Shown here in pieces: positions 49,950 to 60,119 of a stretch of DNA of 64,000 nt (its first letter is position 1; every line of letters begins with the position of its first letter). Under the pieces are notes generated by a model. That model was given only the letters and a program-made list of their open reading frames with translations. It ran no database searches and was not told where the DNA came from. The stretch is taken from assembly GCF_030445035.2 (NCBI RefSeq), contig NC_080698.1:3107501-3171500 (forward strand), written 5' to 3'. A program made the position numbers and the translations under genes. The DNA is from Dasypus novemcinctus (lineage: Eukaryota > Chordata > Mammalia > Cingulata > Dasypodidae).

Positions 49950-50405
49950 ATGGGACCCACCCTTTCCACAGTCTTGCCCAACGGCCATTTCCTTGGTTCC
50001 GCCCTCATCAAGCATCTTGGTGTCAACCAAGCTCCAGACCTCTCCCTCAGAGTGTGTTGGGGTGATTGCCATACCTTGCCCAATATTTGGGTTAGAGTCT
50101 TAACCCCTCTAGCACAGTGATGTGAAGACAACATTCCCTCTCACCTTTGGCATACAGACTCAACCCTCTCAGAGCAATGGGTTGACCACCTGGCCTTCCC
50201 TAACCTTTGGGGGACAGGTCCACCCCTCTCAGACCTATGGAGTGCTGACCTTAACCGCCCTAATCCTTGGGGAATGTGCCCCACCCTCTCCACACCCTGG
50301 GGCAGCAAAACTCTCCCAGAACATTGGACAGGAACATCTACCCTCTTCAACTGCTGGTGTAAACTCACCCTCTCTGTACCCATGGGTGGGGTTCCTCCCT
50401 TGGCC
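49950..50405 (-). repeat. ~60-base tandem periodicity in the ERV interior
   Basis: Segments starting CCCTCTCAGAGCAATGGG, CCCTCTCAGACCTATGGA, CCCTCTCCACACCCTGGG and CCCTCTTCAACTGCTGG recur at about 58-61 bases, each followed by a CCTAA(C/T)CTTTGGGG-like piece in the better copies. Confidence 0.7.
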
Positions 50406-51003
50406 CAAGGTGAAGTCTTAATTCCAGATCTCAGCTTCTGTGGTTTTCCTCTTAAAGTTGTTTCTCCTTCAATCTCTCCTTCCCATGTCCCTTTTAGTCC
50501 AAGCTGATAGTGGTTTTGTTCATACAGCTCTCTCAAAAACCTTGTTGGTTTAGCAAGAAGCAGGGGTCCAAGCCATCAGACAGTAAAACTTTCAACAAGT
50601 CTTTCTGACACAACTGCATCTTCAATCCTGATTTACAAGTTCCAAGTTTAGTTAAATCCTCCAATTGGGCACTTTCATCTGGGAGCCTGATTTTCAGAGG
50701 CTTGGAATTTTCAGAATCAGTTTCTGTTTTCTTTGTGTCCAACAATTTGTTCTCAGCTTATCTTGCTCGTCTAGCATTTTGCTATAAGCTGCAAGCAGAA
50801 GCCAAGCCGCATTCTCTGGGTTTACTTTGGAAATTTCTTCAGCTAAATGCCCAGGCTCGCCATTTTCAAATTTTGCCTTCCATAAAACACCAGGAGTTAA
50901 TCTTGCTAAGTTCTCTGCTACTTTAAAACACGGATTGCCTTTCCTCCAGTTTCCAGTAATAGTTTCATCATTTACTTCTAAGGCATCATAAAAAGTCTCT
51001 TTA

Positions 51004-51427
51004 GGGAAGCAGACATGGCTCAACTGATAGATTGTCTGCCTACCATATGGGAGGGTCCAGGGTTCGATACCCAGGGCCTCCTGACCCATGTGGGGAGCTG
51101 GCCCACACGCAGAGCTGCTGTGCGCAAGGAGTGCCGTGCCATGCAGGGGTGTTCCCCATGTAGGAGTGCCCCACGCACAAGGAGTGTGCCCTGCAAGGAG
51201 AACTGCCCTGCTTGAAACAAAGTGTAGCCCACCCAGAAGTGCACCACACACACGGAGAGCTGACGCGGCAAGATGATGCAACAAAAAAGAGACGCAGTTT
51301 CCCAGTGCCTCTGAGGGTGCAAGCAGACACGGAAGAACACACAGAGAGTGGAAACAGAGAGCAGGCAATGGGGTGGGGCGGGGGAGAAATAAATAAAATA
51401 AATCTTTAAAAAAATTAAAAAATAAAA
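51004..51427 (+). repeat. DAS-SINE, long form
   Basis: GGGAAGCAGACATGGCTCAA head, GGTTCGATACCC box B, body and AAATAAATCTTT tail. AAA(G/T)TCTCTTTA-like target duplication on both sides. Inserted in the ERV interior. Confidence 0.92.
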
Positions 51428-51572
51428 ATTCTCTTTAACATCCATTTTGTTATCAACAGTCCCTTCAAAGCATTCTAGGCCTTTTCTATCAAGCATTTCA
51501 CAATTCCTCCAAAAAATACCACTTACCCTTTTATAAAACCATTCCAGCATTTCAGTAGTTGCAAAAGCACTT

Positions 51573-51589
51573 CCCCACTCCTGGTACCA
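51573..51589 (-). promoter_or_regulatory. Retroviral primer-binding site for tRNA-Leu
   Basis: Minus strand TGGTACCAGGAGTGGGG is complementary over 17 bases to the 3' end of a tRNA-Leu (acceptor end CCCCACTCCTGGTACCA). It lies five bases inside the LTR edge, as in ERVL elements, which are named for this primer. Confidence 0.8.
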
Positions 51590-51594
51590 AATTC

Positions 51595-52100
51595 TGTATT
51601 AGTTAGCCAAAGGGTGCTGATGCAAAATACCAGACATTGGTTGGTTTTTACAAGGGTATTAATTTGGGGTAGGAGCTTACAGATACCAGGCTATAAAGCA
51701 CAAGTTACTTCCCTCACCAAAGTCTATTTCCACGTGTTAGAGCAAGATGGCTGCTGATGTCAGTGAGGGCTCAGGCTTCCTGGGTTCCTCTCTTCCTCAG
51801 GCTTCTTTTTTCCTGGACTCAGAGTTCTTCTCTTCCTGGGGCTGGCTTCTGTTTCCTCTGTGAGCTTCCTTTCCAGGGCTCCAGCTTAAGGCTTCAGCAT
51901 CAAACTCCAACATCAAAACTCCAATATCAAAAAACCCCCAACTCTGTCCTTTGCTATTTCTTTTATCTCTGAATCTCCACCCACCAAGGGGTGGGGACTC
52001 AATGCCCTAATCATAACTCAGTCATGCCCAGGTACAGATCAGATTACAAGCGTAATCCAATACCTATTTTTGGAATTCACAGCCATATCAGACTGCTACA
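51595..52100 (-). repeat. 5' LTR of the ERVL-type provirus
   Basis: 506 bases with TG...CA ends on the minus strand (TGTAGCAGTCTGATATGG ... ACTAATACA), ending five bases before the primer-binding site. Start and end were set by the repeated TGTAGCAG start near 49606 and by the primer site. Confidence 0.8.
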
Positions 52101-54715
52101 GTGGGGGTGGGCAGGGATGGAGGCAACCAGGACTTGGTCAAGTTTTCTCGAATCTTGTGTCATTTCCTCTGTTTGGTGCCAGGATGTGCAGCCGTGTCGG
52201 TTGCTGCAGACAAGGCTTTTGAGTGATTCCTTCAGGAAAAAGATCCACTCTCGGCCGCATGCGCAAGAGGGTCAGATACAAGGTTGTTTTAGCTTTTGCT
52301 GCTGTTGGCAAAAAAGTCGTCCCACATGGGATGGGGTGGCTTTTGTGTCCTCTTCCATTCAGTAATTCAAGTACAATGGAAGGCATGCCCACTTCATTCC
52401 GTCCCAGAACGTCCTTCGCTGTGAACAGCTAATGAAAAGGCTTGGCGTTTTCCCTCAGTGGCACCGCTGCGCTCCCAGCTTAAATCTGCCCGTGTGGGGT
52501 AGGTTTTGGAGGGAAGAAGTAAACTGTTTTTCCATCGCTCTATTGCAGTAGCTAACTTAGCTTCCTCTTTGCCAAGTTCTTACCCCTAAGCGGAGGTTGT
52601 TTCTTATTGGCCTTTATTCCTAAGGCCCGGTCAGAGAAACAGGAGTCTATTCATACTTGCCCACGCTCAGCAGTGCAAGTTTGTTGCTTTTGTCTGCTTC
52701 TCCTGGGCCTTGCAACAAAGCAGCAGCTGATCCTGCTCTCCCAATGTGACAGAATCTGAGAATGTCTCCGAGGTTCCCTTGGAGGCTCCTCTCTTTTCTT
52801 TGACAGTTTCCAGCATGGGCGAGAGCTAAGCTAAGCATGGACTAATATGCAAAGTAGTAAAGGCAGGGCAGGGGCCTCTGTTTGCACCCCCCAAGCAGCC
52901 ACTGCGTTGTGAAAGCTAGTTATGGGGAGGGAAGGAGAGGAGGGAGCCGGGAGGCAGCCCCCGGAGGGGGCTTCACCCAGCAAATCACCAGGGCGGGTGG
53001 CAGGAGCTCGCCCCGTGCAGGGACTCTGGGAACAGCTCAGCTCGTATGTTACTCTAGGGGCGAGGGGGCTGGGCGGCTCAGGGACCAACGTCCGCTGGTC
53101 CCAGGTGAGGGCATCTGGGACGGGGTCTTCGGTGCCCAGAGCTTCCAGGCTGCGTGCGGAGCACAGCAGTTTCCAGTGGCCAGAGGACGCCGCCAGCAGG
53201 AGAGGCGGGTGCGGGCTGCACCCCACCTGGAGGACATGGTGAGGCCAGGGCGCCCCAGCACTGCCGCCCACCACGGGTTTTCCCCAGTTCTTATCAGCAA
53301 GAAATCGTTGCGGATGTCACAACACAGGGTGATGACGTGCGGCCACATAGAGTGACGCCTTCTCTCGGGGCCAGTCCCCAACCCCTGGTGCTCAGAGTCA
53401 CACACCCGGCCATGCCAAGCGCATCCCCAGTTGAAGCACAAACCAGAATCCTAGTGAAGGAAAACCAAAATCTCATACTTTGAACAATAAAGCAGTTTTT
53501 GAATAAATGATTTCTAAATAACAGAATAAATTGAAACAAAAATATATTTTGCATACGTGTCCTCTTATTTCACAGACCCCTGTGGCGGGAACTGCTAACT
53601 GAGCACCAAAAGCCACTCTCCCCTTCTTCCCAGGTACTCAGCTGGGCTGTTTTCCGCCTCCTTTGCAGGTAAGTGTGGCGTGTGTCTGTGGCCTCTAGCC
53701 GAGGACACGTTGAAGCTGGCTGGTGAGACAGGGAATCAGTGATGGATCCGGAGCCTGGAGGCGAGTCCACGTGGACATCAGTAACCCTCGACATGGGAAG
53801 ACCCTCCCCAAGATTCCCCCGGAAGCCGGAAGAAGCCCCGGATACTCCCCAAGGACTTTATCCTTGGGTCCTCACTAGGAATTGACCGTGGGGTCATCGA
53901 TCAAAACAGCAAACAGCTGGAACTCCTCCCCTGCCGTTAGCAACGGGTGGAATAGTTAACAGTTCTCAAGGCCAGGCGGGGCCTGAACCAGCACTCTTCC
54001 TCTCTCGCCTCTGGACCCCGGCTCTGACCGCCTTCTCCCCTTCTTGGATCACTACGCAAGTAACCCTGGAGATTTATACTCTATAATGGGGAACTGTAGT
54101 CTGTAAATCAGCCGCTTCATCACTTTTCAGCCCCTTCCTCTCTACCTAGGACCCTGCTGTTATTTTCTCCCATTTCTCTTCCCTCCCTGCCTGAATAAAT
54201 TACTGGCCTGACTCACCCAATGTGCTCTTGAAATTCATTTCTGCAGCGTAGCCAAGAGGCTAGTCAAAATCCGGCGACAGCGTGACAGATGTGTGGCCCA
54301 GCCCTGCCCAGCTCACAGCACCTCCCACGCGGTCCCCGCCCTGCCTGGGACGGCAGCGCCCACGGAGACCCGAGGTGGCGGAGCCGTCAGCAAGGCAGGC
54401 CCCGCGGGGGTGTCTGCTCAGAGTTCCTCTGGAATCTGGAAACACCCTAAATAGCTACTTAAGCCGGAAACAAGCCACTGTACGGAGCCTTTACAATTAA
54501 AATGACTTATTTCTGAAGTTCATTAATATACTCCCCTTTGCCACCCCTGGGCCTCCAAGGACCCTGGGTGAAGAATACTTGCTAGAGGAAAGCGAAGCAA
54601 GACATACACAAACGCTAGAAAAGAGGCAGTGAGGAGCGTATTGGCCACGCAATATACTATCTACCAGAAACTCAGAAATGCAGAAGAATTTGAAAAGGTT
54701 TCGATAGGAGCAACC
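52101..54715. other. Intergenic stretch without an assigned feature
   Basis: About 2.6 kb, GC-rich in parts (52900-53250 and 54290-54420). Open frames up to 157 codons overlap on both strands, but none shows a recognisable domain or splice context. A T/C-rich polyadenylation-like end (CTGAATAAATTACTGGCCTG) at about 54190 hints at an unrecognised old retroposed or LTR sequence. Confidence 0.45.
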
Positions 54716-54729
54716 AAAGAATTAAAATA
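54716..54729 (+). repeat. Target-site duplication, left, of the RPL9 retrocopy
   Basis: AAAGAATTAAAATA is repeated exactly at 55435-55448 after the A tract. This marks LINE-machinery insertion. Confidence 0.9.
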
Positions 54730-54751
54730 CTCTGCCGCATCTTCCAAGAGA

Positions 54752-55340
54752 ATGAAGACCATTCTCATCAAGCAGACAGTCGACATTCCAGGAAATGTCA
54801 CCGTCATGCTGCTCAAGGGACACCGTTACCGTGCGGGGCCCAGGGGAAGCTGCGGGGGGATTCAGTCCCTTGGGCGAGAACTCAGTCTACCAGGCAAGAA
54901 AAGGAAGAGACTCCGGATTGCCCACCGGTGGGGAAGGAGGAAGGACGCGGCGACAGCTGGCCTCTCTGCGGGCACGTCCGGAACGTGGCCCCCAGCGCCC
55001 CCTGGAAGAACGTGGCCCCCGGGGCCCCCCGGGCGTCCGTGACAAGAGCCGGCCGCCGTGCTCACTGCCCATCAGCGACGGGAGAGCGAGTCTTTGGATG
55101 AACCTAAGTTTCTTGGGTGAAAAATACTTTCGCAGGGGTCAGCTGAGGGCAGGCATCGCTTGTTCGTTATCTCAAGCCCAGAAAGATGAGTAAATTATTG
55201 AAGGAAACGATATTGAACTTGCATTGAATTCAGCTGCTTTGATTCAACAAGCCACAACAGTTAAAAACAAGGATATAAGAAAAATTTTGGATGGTATCTA
55301 TGCCTCTGAAAAAGGCACAGTCCAGCAGTCTGACGAATAA
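54752..55340 (+). pseudogene. RPL9: RPL9 processed pseudogene
   Basis: This is a retrocopy of the mRNA for large-subunit ribosomal protein L9 (uL6). The start reads MKTILIKQTVDIPGNVTVML. Later parts match the RPL9 C-terminal half in broken frames: FLGEKYFRRGQLRAGIACSL, then SQAQKDE followed by a TAA stop where the parent continues. After that come the region around ...[17 protein letters not shown] and the end before TAA at 55338-55340. The copy has no introns. The 14-base target duplication AAAGAATTAAAATA occurs at 54716-54729 and 55435-55448, bracketing a body that includes 5' and 3' UTR remnants and a short A tract. The middle (about 54940-55080) has become strongly GC-rich and barely aligns. 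Frameshifts and stops make it non-functional. Confidence 0.93.
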
Positions 55341-55434
55341 AATCTCAGAGGTGTGCAGCAGTGGGAACAGGACGCCAGACCTAATCGTGATATTTTAAAG
55401 ATGCGATACAGTTCATCTTTAACTTGGATAAAAA

Positions 55435-55448
55435 AAAGAATTAAAATA
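55435..55448 (+). repeat. Target-site duplication, right, of the RPL9 retrocopy
   Basis: Exact copy of the 14 bases at 54716-54729, directly after the short A tract of the retrocopy. Confidence 0.9.
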
Positions 55449-55734
55449 GCAGGTGTGTTTTTCTCTCAGGATAAACTGAGATCAGGACTCTTTAGTTTAG
55501 AAAAAAGCATTAGGTGAGCTCCAAGTCTACGAAACCCTGAGGTTTAGGTGGTGCCAACAGAGCAAGAAAATCAACTATGGAATCTTAGAACTGGAAGAGG
55601 AGAAGTAATTTTAGGACAAAATCAGCTAGTATGAACAAATATGTCACAGACAGAAAATAATATAGCATACTCATTAATCCAAGAATAATACTGTGCATCC
55701 TGAAAACAAATGGGATCTAGCAGAGTTTGTTTTT

Positions 55735-55795
55735 GTTTTTTTAAATTTATGTATTTATTTCTCTTCCCCCTTCCCCCCCCCCCCCACAGCAGGGT
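55735..55795 (-). repeat. DAS-SINE tail remnant
   Basis: TTTAAATTTATGTATTTATT TCTCTTCC then a C tract: the tail complement of a DAS-SINE without head. Weak. Confidence 0.45.
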
Positions 55796-56149
55796 TTTGC
55801 TAGATGGTGGCTTCATCATGGGTTGTGGAAAGGAAGTGAGGACATACGCTCAAGATCTTTTAACTTTAATTTGAGAGACAAGAGTCACTGTATACTCTAT
55901 CCCAAACAACAGCAGTAAAATGTTAATCAGTGAATGTGCTTTGGGCCAGATAGATCTTTGGATCAGATAGATCCTGAAGGACTGATTCATGCAACAAATA
56001 TTTATGCAGCAACTACTATGTTCTCCACATTGTGCTGAGAATATATCTAGGAACAAGACTACCTCATGAATCAAGAGGGAGGAGACTGAAAAGAAGCAAT
56101 GCATAAGTCACGTAAGATATTAAAACATGTTAAATCCTTAACAAATATA

Positions 56150-57420
56150 TACGATAGGGTAAGGGGAATTGGGAGGGTCAGGGGGAAACACGTGGCACTA
56201 TTAAGTGGAAGGGTTCAAGCAAACCTCATGGGGAAGGTGAGGGAAGAGCCATGAGGACACACAGAAGAGCGTCTAGGCAAAGGGGCCCGTGCAGGAGGCA
56301 GGCGAGAGGGTGTCCACATGTTTGAGGATGGCAAGGGGTCATCAAGCCCGTGGAGTGGGGTGAGTTGGAGAGAAGAGGAGATGAAGCCAGTGAGATCAGG
56401 GCAGATCACCAGCCACCGTTCAGGACTTTGACTTGTGTAGGGGAGGAATGGGCAGGCACTGAAGTGTCTCAAGCAGAGGAGGGCTGTGATGGTCAGGCTA
56501 TTGTGTCAACTCGGGCAGGTAATTGTGCCCAGTTGTTTGGTCAGGCAAGCACTGGGCTAACTGTAATACAAGGGCATTTATGGACTTTAGTCACCATTGA
56601 CTTTACTGCAGTGGTAAGTCATAGGTAGCTGATTATAATTACATTAATCAGGGAGATTGCCATCAGCAATGAGTGATGCTTAACCCAATCAGTTGAATGC
56701 CTCAAAAAGGGAAGTGATTTACAGCATTGAGAGAGAATTTCCCAGCTCATCTGTGGACAGCCAACATCTCCCAGAACTTGTCAAGAATCTTCACTGGACT
56801 TTCATCGGAGCTCCTGGTTGTAGCCTGCCTGCAGAACCTGGACTTGTGCATCCCCACAGTCATGTGAGATACTCTGATAAAAGCGCATACTATCGACAGA
56901 TATCCCTTGTTGATTCTGTTTCTCTAGAGAAGCCTGATTTAATACAGGGGCTGTGATATTACTCTCACCTGAGAGAATCATTGGCTCATGTGTTGAGAAG
57001 AGACAGAAGAGGGGCAAGAGCACAAGCAAGGATTTAGGGGGCTCTTGACGGGATCTAGGAGAGATGATGGAGGTTGGGCCAGCATGGAAGCAGTGGAGGT
57101 GGTAAGAAGTGCAGGCTCTTGATTATATTTTGAAGGTAGAAACAGCAGGATTGCCCGATGGACTGGATATTGGGTGGAGAAGAGAAAGCTGCGTAGTTAC
57201 AAGAATTTTGGCCTGAGTAGCTGAAATCTAGGAGGCGGGGAGGAGTGGCGCTAGGGGAGAGACCCAGGGTGCATTCTTGAGCATAACAGGTTGAGGTGTC
57301 TACTAGACATCCGAATGGCAGTGTCAAGCACAAGTGTGTTTACATGAGTCTGGGGCTCGGGGCTTGAGGGGTGGGTGGATAGTCTAGGCTGCAGGTGTAA
57401 ATTTGAGAATTATTACTCAG
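56150..57420 (-). repeat. L2 LINE, reverse, split by an LTR
   Basis: 57060-57200 matches the complement of L2 (GTGGAGGTGGTAAGAAGTGC, TATATTTTGAAGGTAGAAAC AGCAGGATTGC, GATGGACTGGATATTGGG). 56200-56480 is the more 3' L2 portion. The LTR at 56485-56946 interrupts it. Confidence 0.65.
56485..56946 (+). repeat. Solo LTR, sister of the one at 32395
   Basis: Begins TGTGATGGTCAGGCTATTGT and ends TTTAATACA. 462 bases, flanked by AGGGC and GGGGC (4 of 5 match). Shares GTGCATCCCCACAGTCATGT-like and GACAGATATCCCTTGTTGAT segments with the complement of 32395-32841. Confidence 0.82.
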
Positions 57421-57799
57421 TAGAAGTGTTTAAAGCCTCAGGGTTTGATGAGATTTCAACAGAATAAATGTGGAGGGCAGTTTTCTGGAAGTCAAGTGAA
57501 GAAAGTGTCCCAGGACGAGGGAGGGGGCGGCTGTGTCAGCTGCTGCTGATACAGCAAGTGAACTGAGAATGGAGAGTTGACGCCTTAGTTGGGCAACATA
57601 GAGGACAACAGTGACCACGACAAGAGCTGTTTTGGTGGAGGGTTGAGGACAAAAGTCCAAGCAGAATTAGTTTAAGGACAAAATGGGAGAATTGTAGACT
57701 GTGATAATAAAGAACTTTTTCAAGCAGTTTTGCTATAAAGAAGAACAAAGAAATGGGGTGACAGCTGCAGGCAGAAGAGAGGTCTAGACGGTTTTTTAA

Positions 57800-58370
57800 T
57801 CTGATTTATTGGACTCACCTCACTCAGCTAAGATGGAGTTGAAGAAGGACAACCACCACACCATGGAGCCTAGAGAGCCTACAACTGAAAGGAGGAGGAT
57901 TGCATCCAGTATCCATGTGGAATCTGAGCCTCCTCCTGACATAGAGGTGCAACAGACACAACCAATCCAAGGCCCACAGAGAAAAGGTGGCATTGGAATG
58001 GGAAAAGTGGACATGGTGGCTGATGGATATGGGGAATGGCAGGAAGAGATGAGATGTGGAGGCGCCTTTGGGACTTGGAGTTGCCCTGGATGGTGCTTCA
58101 GGGGCAATCACCGGACATTGTAAATCCTCCCAGGGCCCACTGGATGGAATGGGGGAGAGTGTGGGCCATGATGTGGACCATTGACCATGAGGTGCAGAGA
58201 TGCCCAGAGATGTACTTACAAAGTGCAATGGATGTGTCATGATGAAGGGAGTGAGTGTTGCTGGGGGGGAGTGGTGGGGTGGGGGTGGTAGGGTTGAATG
58301 GGACTCATATAATTTTTTTTTAATGTAATGTTTTTACAAAATCAATTAAAAAAATAAAAAAAAAAAAAGA
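57800..58370 (+). repeat. Xenarthran L1 3' end
   Basis: CCAGGGCCCACTGGATGGAA, GAGATGTACTTACAAAGTGC, GGATGTGTCATGATGAAGGG, a G-rich tract at 58264-58292, then TTTTAATGTAATG and an A tail. Closest to the copy at 993, but with about 350 more 5' bases, which hold a CCACACCATGGAGCCTAGAG block. Confidence 0.82.
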
Positions 58371-58374
58371 CTCT

Positions 58375-58735
58375 AAAGATCATGAAAAACAAAAAGTCTG
58401 AAGAACTGTCACAGACCAGAGGAGAATGGGAGACGTGACAACCAAATGGAATGTTACCCTGGATTGGATCCTGCAGCAGAAAGAGGACATTAATGGAAAA
58501 ACTGGTAAAATCCAAATCAAGTCTGGAGTCTAATTAATAGTAATATACCAATGTCAGTTTCTTAGTTTTGACAAATGTACCATGGGAAATGTAAGATGTT
58601 AACAATGGGGGCAATTGGATAAGGGGTGCACAGTATACAGGAACTCTAAACTATCTTTGTAACTTTTCTGTATATCAAAAATTATTCCAAAAAAAATTTT
58701 TAATTGTTTAAAGGAAACTTTAAAAAAAAAATTAA
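58375..58735 (+). repeat. Old L1 3' UTR fragment
   Basis: ATCATGAAAAACAAAAAGTC, GGAATGTTACCCTGGATTGG, TTGACAAATGTACCATGGG and TAACTTTTCTGTATATCAAA are typical of an older L1M-type 3' UTR. Confidence 0.6.
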
Positions 58736-58884
58736 GTCAAAAAAAAAAAAGACGTTTTTTTTTTCCTTTTAAGATGGAAGAAATAATACGTTTGTCTGCT
58801 GATGGGAATGCCCCACTAGAAAGGAAAAAAAAACGAAAATGGAGACGAGGGAATTATTATAGAGATTGCCTGAGCACGCGTATG

Positions 58885-59900
58885 GCTTTCCTAGGGCTGC
58901 CAGAACAAATTGCCATAACAAATGGCCATCACGTTTTTAAGTCATAAAATATGTAGTGGCCTAAAACAACAGAAATCTATCCTTTCACAATGCTGAAGGC
59001 TGGAAGGTCCAAATAAGGTGTGGGCAGATCTGCACCCCTGGAGGACCTGGGGGTGTCCATTCCTCGCCTCTTCTGGCTTTTGGCAGCTGTTTCCGGCATC
59101 TCAGGTCCTGTGTCTTCACATCATCTTCTCCTCGGTCTCAAATCTCCCCCTGCCTTTCCCATTCTTCTTTTTTTCTCTTTTTTTAAACAAATCATTTTTA
59201 TTGATACATTTTAATAAAGCAGACAATTCATCTAAAGTATACAATCAGGAGTATTTGGTATAATCATATAGCTGTGCTTTCATCACCTCCACTGTCACTA
59301 CAGCATTTTCATTATTCCAATAATAATAATACTAAATGAAAAACACACACACTACAAGAAAGTTCTTTACCCCTCAACCACTCTATGCTTCCCCTGCTGT
59401 ACACAGCTGCAATTTCTGGCTATTCTTGCACGATTTATTTATTAAGCAGTTCTACTGAGGTATATTCATATACCACATGATCTATCCAAAGTGTGTAGTC
59501 AGTGGCTTTTAGGATAATCACCATGTCATGCATTCAACATCACAAAGACTTTTAGAATTATTTCATTACTCCAAAAAGAAAAACGCCACACCCCTTAGCA
59601 GTCCTTCCCCAACCACACCTGACCACTAATCTAACTTCATCATTATAAATGGACTTTATGTTTACATTTTATATACATGGAATCATACAATATGTAGTAC
59701 TTTGTGTCTGGTTTCTTTGCCTTTCTCATTCTTCCAAGGACGCTTGTCAGTGGATTTGGGGCCCATCCAGATAATTCAGGTGGGTCTGCTCAGCTCAAGG
59801 TCCTTAACTAATTGCACCTGTGAGACCCCTTTTCCTGCTAAGGTAAGAGTAGAGGTTCCAGGGAGTAGGGTGTGGACACACCTGGTTTTGAGGCGCCACT
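58885..59900 (-). repeat. MLT1-like LTR, reverse, with two L1 3'-UTR pieces inserted
   Basis: Left part 58885-59165 has CTTTCCTAGGGCTGCCAGAA, GTGGCCTAAAACAACAGAAA. Right part from about 59716 has CCTGTGAGACCCCTTTTCC. Between them, 59172-59715 holds L1 3'-UTR complements (TTTTATTGATACATTTTAAT; TACTGAGGTATATTCATATA), bounded by TGCCTTTC(C/T)CATTCTTC on both sides, a target duplication. Confidence 0.65.
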
Positions 59901-60119
59901 CAACCCACTGCAGTCAGAGAGGAGTGGGATCTACCCAACAGGGGAGGAGGGTGCCTGCAACCAGCCAGGGACACCTCACCACCAGTTTCGGCAGGAGGGC
60001 AAGGTTTGGGATCCTTGTTGCAGGTCGGTGAGTAGATGTGGGGACTTGCAGAGATTCTCTTTTGATGGCTCCCGTTCCTTCAGTGATAAAAGAAACAAAG
60101 TCATCAGCTGAGAGTGAAG

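Larger units (their letters stand above)
49840..51560 (-). pseudogene. ERVL/MaLR internal region with gag-like remnants
   Basis: Minus-strand fragments after the primer site include frames at 51550-51430 and, beyond an inserted SINE, 50990-50540. These are hydrophilic, Glu/Lys/Asn-rich and gag-like in position. Further on (about 50420-49950) is a ~60-base periodic segment encoding about 20-residue repeats rich in Glu-Arg and Pro-Gln. Stops, frameshifts and the SINE break the region. It cannot make a functional product, and the gag identity rests on position and general resemblance. Confidence 0.55.
49558..52100 (-). mobile_element. ERVL/MaLR-type provirus, degraded
   Basis: The minus-strand order is a 5' LTR (52100-51595), a primer site for tRNA-Leu (51589-51573), internal sequence with gag-like remnants, and the first ~48 bases of a 3' LTR (49606-49558). 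The rest of the 3' LTR is found inverted at 48806-49200. A DAS-SINE interrupts the interior at 51004-51427. No pol-like frame is recognised. The internal frames are broken; it is a fossil. Confidence 0.8.

Noticed and set aside
50694..51368. 224-codon minus-strand open frame
   Set aside because: It is a chance fusion of a DAS-SINE with a degraded endogenous retroviral segment.
52882..53355. 157-codon plus-strand frame in GC-rich DNA, considered as an upstream TRAK1 exon
   Set aside because: No similarity to TRAK1 that I recognise and no clear splice sites in frame.
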